Assembly (NCBI GenBank): GCA_963807235.1
Contig: CAWEBF010000008.1
Coordinates: 62,001 to 126,000, forward strand
Direction: 5' to 3'
Length of the DNA stretch: 64,000 bases
From: CAWEBF01 sp963807235
GTDB lineage: Bacteria; Acidobacteriota; Vicinamibacteria; Vicinamibacterales; UBA2999
The translations under genes and the position numbers were made by a program. Of this stretch, positions 57,322 through 64,000 are shown piece after piece; the first letter of the stretch is position 1; each line of letters starts with the position of its first letter. The notes under the pieces were generated by a model, which saw only the letters and a program-made list of their open reading frames with translations, made no database searches and was not told the DNA's origin.

Positions 57322-58293
57322 TTGCGCAAGACTTGGTACGTCCTTCGCGCCGGCCTAGTCATTGGCATCACTGTTAGCGGCGCCCTTGCCGCGCCGCAGT
57401 CGAACCCTGTTGCGCCGGTCGCCAGTGGCCCGATCAGCATCGACGCCCTTCCTGTGCCGCTGAATCCCCAGAATCCGTCGGAGATGGCGATCGGCGATTT
57501 TCACTACGCCGGCGGCTTGGTCCTGACCTCCAGCCAGACGGACCAGTTGCACGGCCTGTCGGACATCGAGATCACCGGTACGGACAGGCTCACGGCCGTT
57601 GGGGATTTGGGTATTTTCGTCGACGCACGGCTCGTCTTGGATAGCGCGGGGCGGCTGGTGGGTCTCGCAGATGCCCGCCTCACGCTGCTGACGGGCGAAG
57701 ACGGGAAGCCATTGCCCGACAAGGCAGACGCAGACGCGGAGGGTCTCGCGCTGTTGCCAAACGGCGACCGTCTCGTGAGCTTCGAGCGGCGTGATCGTAT
57801 CTGGCTGTATCCAGCGGCGGGAGGTCCACCGCGCCCGGTGCCGATGCCCGAGGTCTCTTTTCCACCCAACGGGGGCATGGAGGCACTCGCGCCGGACCCG
57901 GAGGCAGGAGCGGATGCATATGTCGTCGGTGCTGAGGCCAGTGGCGACACCTGGACCTGCCACCTGTCGACGCCGTGCGTCAAGGGTCCAACTGCCGACA
58001 AGCCTGCGGAATTCGGCCTGGTCGCCATCAGGCGCTTGCCCGGGATGCAGACCGTCTATCTGCTGCGCGCGTTCGACGCTGCGCGGGGAAGCCGCAATTC
58101 GTTGCAGATACTTCGCTCGACCAAGATGGTCGCCCGGATGGACATGGCGCCGCCGATGACGGTCGACAACTTCGAGGGACTCGCGGCCGTGCCACGGCCC
58201 GCCGGCGGGGCACGGTTCTATCTGCTTTCTGATGACAACGCTCCCGCCAGTCAGCGCACGCTCCTGCTCGCCTTCGACTGGCGGCCCCGATAA
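57322..58293 (+). CDS. Secreted esterase-like (phytase-like) beta-propeller protein
   Basis: A protein of 323 residues from TTG 57322, preceded by an AGGAG ribosome site; a GTG at 57277 is also in frame but lacks one. A signal peptide ends near GALAAPQ. The body matches the esterase-like activity of phytase domain: GLSDIEITGTDRLTAVGDLG, DAEGLALLPNGDRLVSFERR, NGGMEALAPDPEAGADAY and NFEGLAAVPRPAGGARFYLL. Members are secreted propellers whose substrates may be phytate or other esters. Confidence 0.75.
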   Translation: MRKTWYVLRAGLVIGITVSGALAAPQSNPVAPVASGPISIDALPVPLNPQNPSEMAIGDFHYAGGLVLTSSQTDQLHGLSDIEITGTDRLTAVGDLGIFVDARLVLDSAGRLVGLADARLTLLTGEDGKPLPDKADADAEGLALLPNGDRLVSFERRDRIWLYPAAGGPPRPVPMPEVSFPPNGGMEALAPDPEAGADAYVVGAEASGDTWTCHLSTPCVKGPTADKPAEFGLVAIRRLPGMQTVYLLRAFDAARGSRNSLQILRSTKMVARMDMAPPMTVDNFEGLAAVPRPAGGARFYLLSDDNAPASQRTLLLAFDWRPR

Positions 58294-58321
58294 GTTGAAT
58301 TCGCAAAGCTGAGGCGGTGCC

Positions 58322-58579
58322 ATGTTCGATGTTGATGTTCGGTACTTTGAACGCCCCGATGAGGTTCGTACTTTCGAAAAGGGCCGTTTCGAGCTGGTCA
58401 GAATCGGCGGCCTGACCATCGGACGCGCTATCTACCAGCCCGGTTGGAAATGGTCAGTGCACGTTGCGCCCGCGGCCGGAACGAACCTGTGTCCCCTGGA
58501 GCATGTGGGGATGGTGTTGTCCGGAACCGCGACAGTGGCATTCGAGAACGGTCGGGTGATCGAGCTGCGATCTCTATGA
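58322..58579 (+). CDS. Truncated cupin
   Basis: 85 residues, with the motif PGWKWSVHVAP and LEHVGMVLSGTATVAFENGRV of the cupin first half. The second cupin motif is missing. The frame ends at 58579 just where TatC-like sequence begins in another frame, so this is a deletion or chimera fragment rather than a short natural cupin. Confidence 0.7.
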   Translation: MFDVDVRYFERPDEVRTFEKGRFELVRIGGLTIGRAIYQPGWKWSVHVAPAAGTNLCPLEHVGMVLSGTATVAFENGRVIELRSL

Positions 58580-59195
58580 CATTGCGAGCGCTCCCATCCG
58601 TGCCAATCCAGCAGTAACGCTCTCGGTGTCGAGGCCTCAGGATATCTTCGGGTTGCATATGAAGGTCACGCTCGTGGCTTCCTTGTTCTTTTCGTCACCG
58701 TTGATTCTCACGCAGGCCTGGTTGTTCATCTCGCCAGGGCTGTATCGCCACGAGCGTCGGTACGCCATCCCATTCGTCGTGTCGGCATCATTGCTGTTTG
58801 TCACGGGCGGAGCGTTCGGCTACTACGTCGCCTTTCCTACCGCGCTGCGATTCCTCCTCGACTGGATCGTGGCTTCGAACCTCACGCCTATCATTGACGC
58901 CGTTGAGTACTTCGATCTGTTCTTCAGCATCATGGTGGCCCTTGGTATCGTTTTTCAGATTCCTGCAGTCATCTTTGTCTTGAGTCGCATCGGCCTACTC
59001 ACCGCCGGTATGTTGGTGCGGTACTTCAGGCATGCCGTGGTGGGTTGCGTAGTGATCGCGGCCATCATCACGCCCACCACCGACTTCGGAAACATGCTTA
59101 TCATTGCGGGCCCAATGATCGTCCTGTACGGCGTGGGTATCGCTGTCGCGTGGGCCTTTGGGAGGCGCCGCGCTGTCGAGGGAACTTCAACTTAG
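58572..59195 (+). pseudogene. tatC: TatC fragment lacking its N-terminus
   Basis: Sequence from LYDIASAPIRANPAVTL onward matches the twin-arginine translocase subunit TatC: SRPQDIFGLHMKVTLVASLF, then SSPLILTQAWLFISPGLYRH (a TatC signature), FVVSASLLFVTGGAFGYYV and AAIITPTTDFGNMLIIAGPM. The first membrane helix and the charged N-terminal tail that contact the signal peptide are absent. The sequence picks up at about residue 40-50, directly after the truncated cupin. GTG 58626 is the first possible start but is not the natural one. It is unlikely to function. Confidence 0.7.
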
Positions 59196-59206
59196 AGGAA
59201 TGCATC

Positions 59207-59335
59207 GTGCCAAAGGCAAACGCTGGTGGGTGGAAAACCTGCAGCCGCGGCCACAAATTCCGCGGTCCGAGCCCTTGTCCTATCTGCTATCCAGGTTCGC
59301 GGCGAACGTCAGCCAAGTCGCGCCGGCGCAAGTGA
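59207..59335 (+). CDS. Small zinc-ribbon-like protein, 42 residues
   Basis: From GTG 59207 with an AGAGGAA ribosome site 6 bases upstream. Composition is basic, with a Cys-X2-His...Cys-X2-Cys pattern in WKTCSRGHKFRGPSPCPICY. This looks like a metal-binding knuckle. I recall similar short proteins but no name. It sits between the TatC fragment and the kinase gene. Confidence 0.6.
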   Translation: MPKANAGGWKTCSRGHKFRGPSPCPICYPGSRRTSAKSRRRK

Positions 59336-59378
59336 CATATCGTCGAATGTGCTGAAGGGCCAAGCCGGTCAGGGAAGA

Positions 59379-59384
59379 TACAAT
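59379..59384 (+). promoter_or_regulatory. Possible -10 element TACAAT before the kinase-TPR gene
   Basis: TACAAT lies 16 bases before ATG 59400. It fits the spacing of the other TANACT-like boxes noted in this window, and the match to consensus is good. No -35 box is obvious. Confidence 0.3.
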
Positions 59385-59399
59385 CTCGACCTCGACACG

Positions 59400-61577
59400 A
59401 TGTCACTGACCTCGGGCACGCGGCTCGGCCCCTACGAGATCCTTGACCTCCTCGGCACCGGTGGCATGGGGGAAGTGTGGAAAGCGCGCGACACGCGGCT
59501 CAATCGCGTCGTCGCGGTGAAGCGACTGACGGGACAGCACGGCCGGTTCGAGCAGGAAGCGCGCGCGATTGCGGCGCTCAATCACCCCCACATCTGCCAA
59601 ATCTATGACGTTGGCCCGGACTATCTGGTGCTGGAGTACGTCGAGGGGCAGACGCTGGCAGCTCGACTCCGCAGCGGACGTGGACCTGGCTTACCGCTGG
59701 AAGAGGCCCTTCGCATCGCGCGGCAGATTGTCGAAGGCCTCGAAGAGGCACACCGATCAGGCATTCTTCACCGCGACTTGAAGCCAAGCAATGTCATGGT
59801 CACCACGAAGGGCGTGGCGAAGCTGCTCGATTTCGGCCTGGCCACGCTCGTCAGCGACGATGCCGACGTTACGCGGACGCAGGACGGCACGGTGCTGGGC
59901 ACGGCGGCCTACATGTCGCCGGAGCAGGCCGAAGGCAGACCGGTCGATGTCGAGGTCGGACGTCTTCAGCTTCGGTGTCGTCCTGTACGAAATGCTCTCC
60001 GGGAATCGTGCGTTTGGCGGGACGACCGCGCTTCAGATCATGAATGCCGTCGTTCGCGACGAACCACCCCCTCTGCAGACCTCGCCCGCGATGGATCGGA
60101 TCGTCAGGCGGTGTCTGCAGAAATCGCCCAGCCAGCGTTTTCAAACGATGGGCGAACTGCGGGCCGTGCTCGAACAACCGGCGACGGAGCCGTCGGCACC
60201 GGTCGAGCGCGTGCCGTCCATCGCCGTTCTGCCCTTCGCCAACGTGAGCGCCGAGAAGGAGAACGAGTATTTCAGCGACGGGTTGACCGAGGAGATCATC
60301 AACGTGCTCGCCAAAGTGCCTGGCCTGAAAGTCGCTGGCCGCACGTCGTCGTTCTTTTTCCGCGGAAAGGATGTCGAGTTCGGAGAGATCGGCAAGAGGC
60401 TCAACGTCGACCACATTCTGGAGGGGAGCGTTCGCAGGGCGGGCAGCCGTATCCGTGTCACGGCGCAGCTCGTCAAGGTCGCGGACGGTTTTGATCTTTG
60501 GTCGGAACGCTACGATCGGGAGACGACGGACGTCTTCGCGATCCAGGACGAGATCGCAAATGCCATTTCAACGGCGCTGAAGTTGAAGCTTTCCGCGGAG
60601 CCCGCGCCGTTGCCGCGTCGCACTCCGAACCTGCGCGCGTACGAGGCGTATCTCAAGGCTCTGGATCAATGGTCGAAAGCGACGCCGGAATCGCTGGTGC
60701 TGGTCAAGGAGTTGCTGGACAGAGCCGTCGCAGTCGATCCTGATTTCGCGCCCGCGCACAACTCCCTGGGCCTGTACTACACGATGCTCGCGAGCATCGG
60801 CGAGAGGCCGACCCGCGAGGTCATCCCCCTGGCCCGCGCCGCGGTAGACGAGGCGCTGCGCATCGAGCCCTCGTTGCCTGAAGCGCATGCCCTCCGTGGG
60901 GTATGGCTTCCGGGTACGACAGCTATGACTGGCACGAGTCGGAACGGCACTGGCGTGTGGCCCTGGCGCGCGAACCGGTCGCATCCCACGTTCGCCTTTG
61001 GTACGGGAACCATTACCTGGCGCCAATCGGCCGGTTCCAGGAGGCGCTGGATGCCATTGCGAAGGGAGTCGAAGCGGACCCGCTCAACCTGCTGTACCGC
61101 TACATTTTTGCCTCCGGTCTCAGAAACGCCGGCCGGATCGACCAGGCCGAAGACGAATTGCGCAGGGTCTTGGAGCTCGACGAAAACTTCCCGCTGGCCG
61201 TCGGCACGCTCGGTGCCGTCTGCGCGCAGCAGGGGAAATTAGGGGAAGCCCTCGCATTGAGCGAAAAGGCGTATGGCTTGACGCCCTGGTCCAATCCGAT
61301 CGTCGGACAACTCGCGGCGCTCCTCGTCCGCACCGGAGCCGCGAGCCGCGCAGAGACGCTGCTCGAAGGGCTCAGGCCGGGCACAGCATGGGGAGCTCCG
61401 GCCGGGCTGGCCGTGTTTCATGCGATGTGCGGCGAATTCGATCGGGCGGCAGAATGGGCCGAACGAGCGATCGAGAGCCGGTTTCCTGGACTCATCCCGA
61501 TCCTCCGACCGCTCCTGGGGCAGAGCCCTGAGTGGCGCGCCCTGGCGAGGATGATGAACTTACCGGAAGCCGTGTAG
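59400..61577 (+). CDS. Ser/Thr kinase with TolB/FlgO-like and TPR domains, two frameshifts
   Basis: About 725 residues. Kinase landmarks: LGTGGMGEVWKA, the ATP lysine in VAVKRL, HRDLKPSN, DFGLATLV and GTAAYMSPEQAEG. Then a TolB/FlgO-like domain (SIAVLPFANVSAEKENEYF, SDGLTEEIINVLAKVPGLKV, LWSERYDRETTDVF) and C-terminal TPR repeats (YRYIFASGLRNAGRIDQAED, LGAVCAQQGKLGEALALSEK). The frame shifts near 59951 (RSDVFSFGVVLYEM follows) and near 60900. The order kinase-TolB-TPR is typical of Acidobacteriota regulators. No transmembrane segment is clear between domains. The target is unknown. Confidence 0.85.
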
Positions 61578-61584
61578 AGGCGAC

Positions 61585-61936
61585 ATGCGTTCGACTCAGG
61601 ACGTTCTCGACCACCACATCAAATGCTTCTTCGAGTTCGATCTCGAGGGCATCTTGTCTGACTATGCGCCAGAGTGCAGTCCTGTTCACGCCGGACGGAC
61701 CGCTCAGAGGGGCCGACGCCATCAGGCCGTTGTTCCAGGCGATGCTCGCGGAGTTTGGAAAACCTGGCTCGACGTTCAACATGAAGCACCAGTCCGTCGA
61801 GGGCGACTATGCGTACGTTCTGTGGACCGCCGAGACTGCGGACAACGTGTACGAGCTGGGCACGGACACGTTAGTCGTCCGGGACGGCAAGATCGCCGCC
61901 CAGTCATTCGCCGGCAAGATCTCGCCCAAGGGCTGA
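61585..61936 (+). CDS. SnoaL/NTF2-like small protein, one frameshift
   Basis: About 117 residues from ATG 61585 (ribosome site GAGGCG). The first part MRSTQDVLDHHIKCFFEFDL and EGILSDYAPE is in one frame; from about 61672 the rest (SAVLFTPDGPLRGADAIRPL, GDYAYVLWTAET, TDTLVVRDGKIAAQSFAGKI) is in another. The whole matches the SnoaL-like cone fold, used by polyketide cyclases, isomerases and many proteins of unknown role. Confidence 0.75.
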
Positions 61937-62122
61937 AAATACTCCTCGGTTCTCTTGAGTGCGGCGCCGCTCAGTGCTAGTTTCATGGCTGGGCGTACAG
62001 GGCGCCTCCCGTCCGCGGATAGGACAGAGTCCACCTGAGCAGGCCGTTCAGACGTTCGGACGTGATCTGAACCTCCTTTGCCCGACGCCAGCGGACCACG
62101 GGCTTATTCGAGGAGGCTCGTC

Positions 62123-63395
62123 ATGCCCGTCTGCCGTTTGCCGGTCCGTCCCAACCTGAAGCAGCTTCACCGTCAGGCCAAGGAACTCCTCCGCGCCATC
62201 CACGCCGGAGATGCGAATGCGATCGCCGAAGTGCGCGAGCATCATCCCGAACCGATTGACCCCTCTGTCGCGAAGTTGGCCGATGCGCAGCTTGTGCTCG
62301 CACGAAGCTACCGCGCATCGAGCTGGACGAGACTCGTCCACGCGGTGACGGCTCGCGGAGGCGATTTGGGGCGATGACCTCGACGCGGTCCAGACGCTCA
62401 TAACGCGGAATCCGGCGCTCATAAAAGAAGACGTCCTGATTCGCACCGACAGCAACTGGGGACCGCCAATGACGTTCGCGGCGAACCTTGGCCGCGACCG
62501 CATCATCCGTCTCCTGCACTCCCACGGCGCCAGGGACTTCGAGTCGGCGGCCGGACGCGCCGCACTCCAAGGCAAGATCGAAACCGTGCATCTGGTTTAT
62601 GACCTCGCGGGGCGACCGTCGCTCGACAAGTTATCTCTTGCCGGTCCCGCGTACACGCTGAGCGTGGAAGGCACCGCCGCGCTCTTCGCGCTCGGTGTCC
62701 GCTTGATGGGTCCCAGCGGGCCGGACACGAACACGATGGAGCACCTCCTCGGCACCGACAGCCGAAAACCGGCAGCCAAGCACCGCATCCTGGAGATGTA
62801 CGTCGAGCACGGCTTCGAGCCTCCCGACACGCCGGTGATGGCGCTGCATCGTGGTCGCATCGACCTCCTCGAGGCGCACCTCGCGCGCGACCCGGATCTG
62901 CTCACGCGCACATTCGACATCGCCGACGTCTTCCCGCTTGCCCCTGCCTGCGCCCTGGAGCCGTACACCGCTCAGGGGACGCCGGTGCACGGGACGACGC
63001 TCCTTCACATAGCCGCGTACTTCGACGAACTGGAAATCGCGGAGTGGTTACTCGACCGGGGTATGGATCCGAACGCGCGGGCTGCGATCGACGCCGACGG
63101 CTTCGGTGGCTACACGGCGCTCTTCTCGACGGTTGTCTCCCAGCGGAACTTCTGGGTCAACTACGGGAAGGGACAGCCGGACGAAGCACGCTTCACGCGC
63201 CTTTTGTTGGACCGCGGTGGCGACCCGAACATCCGTGCGTCCCTCCGGGCACGCCTCGAGGAGGGACATGGAGGCGGACCGCTTCGCGAGTATCGCGACG
63301 TGACGCCGCTCGGCTGGGGTGAACGGTACGACGCGAAGGTCTTCGTGAGCCAAGAGACGCTGCGGCTGATCCAGGCGAGGGGGGGCGGTCGCTGA
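62123..63395 (+). CDS. Cytoplasmic ankyrin-repeat protein, one frameshift
   Basis: About 423 residues from ATG 62123 (GAGGAGG upstream). The opening RPNLKQLHRQAKELLRAIHA and the helix AKLADAQLVLARSYRASSWT form a family-specific N-terminal region. The frame then shifts near 62360, and ankyrin-like repeats follow (PPMTFAANLGRDRIIRLLHS, TTLLHIAAYFDELEIAEWLL, TALFSTVVSQRNFWVNYGKG). No signal peptide is seen, unlike the two module ankyrin proteins. The role is unknown. Confidence 0.78.
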
Positions 63396-63443
63396 ACCTG
63401 TGGACCGGTGGTCCAGTAGAATCGCCCCGGGGAAGGAGGGACG

Positions 63444-63815
63444 ATGGGTGTCACCTTTCAGGCGCTGCGGCCGATGCTGCGAACCAATGACATGGATGGA
63501 ACGGTGCAATTCTGGACGGATCGACTGGGATTTACTTGTGACGGGCTGAGCGAGGAAGACGGTTGGGCGTCACTCAGCCGCGACGGCATCGGACTGATGA
63601 TCGCGACGCCGAACGCCCATCTCCCATTCAAGACGCCCGGTTTCACGGGATCGTTCTACTTCAACGTGGACGATGTGGCGGCGCTCTGGGCCGACCTGAA
63701 GGACCGCGTGAAAATCGTCTACCCGATGGAAGAGTTCCATTACGGCATGCGCGAGTTCGCGATCTACGACAACAACGGCTACATGCTGCAGTTCGGAACT
63801 CCGTTACGTTCGTGA
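63444..63815 (+). CDS. VOC-superfamily protein
   Basis: A 123-residue single VOC protein. Two half-folds: MLRTNDMDGTVQFWTDRLGF and GWASLSRDGIGLMIATPNAH, then FYFNVDDVAALWADLKDRV and REFAIYDNNGYMLQFGTPL. The Glu of REFAIYDNNG is the usual metal ligand. Paired with an upstream GGAAGGAGG ribosome site. The function could be isomerase, dioxygenase or resistance-protein-like. Confidence 0.82.
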   Translation: MGVTFQALRPMLRTNDMDGTVQFWTDRLGFTCDGLSEEDGWASLSRDGIGLMIATPNAHLPFKTPGFTGSFYFNVDDVAALWADLKDRVKIVYPMEEFHYGMREFAIYDNNGYMLQFGTPLRS

Positions 63816-63874
63816 CGTGGCCCGAACGTCAGCTGCACTGATCGAACCTCACGGACAGCAGCGCGCATAAACGC

Positions 63875-64000
63875 ATGGACGCAGACCTTCGCCAGCGGAT
63901 GCTCGCCTACTACGACGAGCGCGCTCCCGAGTATGACGAGGCGTACACGCTGGGAACGGGAACGGCCTCGATGCCCGACCCCGAAGTGTTCAAGGCAGAA
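63875..64000 (+). CDS. Start of a SAM-dependent methyltransferase, cut by the window edge
   Basis: The ATG at 63875 opens a frame of 42 codons to the window end (MDADLRQRMLAYYDERAPEY). The pattern YYDERAPEYD is a common opening of class I methyltransferases, just before motif I. No motif I is visible within the window. Confidence 0.55.
   Translation, partial: MDADLRQRMLAYYDERAPEYDEAYTLGTGTASMPDPEVFKAE

Overview
The window is high-GC DNA (roughly two thirds G+C by eye) from what is most likely a member of the Acidobacteriota, probably the Vicinamibacteria (subdivision 6) lineage. This rests on gene content, since no rRNA or other taxonomic marker was found. The content includes DUF1592-type c-cytochromes paired with DUF1552 proteins, secreted ankyrin proteins, several PQQ beta-propeller enzymes, DUF6152 proteins, Ser/Thr kinases with C-terminal TPR repeats, and a family of secreted proteins that recurs five times. 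Nearly every gene carries a signal peptide, lipobox or Tat signal. About fifteen genes are split by single-base frameshifts while their encoded protein stays intact on both sides, which looks more like uncorrected long-read consensus error than decay. No tRNA, rRNA, CRISPR array, transposase or integrase was recognised.

Layout. 1-5.4 kb: a partial membrane Ser/Thr kinase, an outer-membrane barrel protein, a secreted protein with kinase-like motifs, a PAP2 phosphatase and a DUF1232 protein. 5.4-10.1 kb (minus strand): a secreted HipA/FAM20-like kinase-fold protein translationally coupled to an ATP/ADP-translocase-like, HEAT and cyclic-nucleotide-binding protein whose reading frame is badly broken. 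10.1-18.1 kb: secreted propellers (PQQ-like and NHL), DUF6152, a secreted methyltransferase, an amidohydrolase, a second PAP2 protein and a beta-lactamase-like hydrolase. 18.2-26.2 kb: module 1, a metallo-beta-lactamase (MBL) fold protein, a DUF1592 c-cytochrome, a DUF1552 protein and a secreted ankyrin protein, followed by a FAH-family hydrolase. 27.4-36.3 kb: small secreted proteins, a cytochrome c-PQQ dehydrogenase operon, a VapBC toxin-antitoxin pair, and a cytochrome P450 with a large dihaem cytochrome. 36.4-46.5 kb: an SDR, a 2-hydroxyacid dehydrogenase, a KdgT-like permease with a dihaem cytochrome c and a PQQ alcohol dehydrogenase, a cupin, a class III aminotransferase and a second PQQ dehydrogenase. 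46.7-54.3 kb: a YfcC-type permease and module 2, which repeats the MBL, DUF1592, DUF1552, ankyrin order. 54.4-64 kb: a segment that looks less GC-rich and more mixed, with a secreted histidine phosphatase, an alpha/beta hydrolase, VOC proteins, a phytase-like protein, a truncated cupin abutting a truncated TatC, a kinase-TPR protein, an ankyrin protein and the start of a methyltransferase.

How the genes may work together. The repeated theme is periplasmic oxidation chemistry: PQQ propellers feeding c-type cytochromes, and multidomain c-cytochromes encoded beside Tat-exported DUF1552 partners and exported ankyrin proteins. The most striking feature is that the four-gene MBL, DUF1592, DUF1552, ankyrin module occurs twice, 28 kb apart, in the same order. 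A second layer of structure is a set of six intergenic short tandem repeats, all with a 7-bp unit but with unrelated unit sequences.
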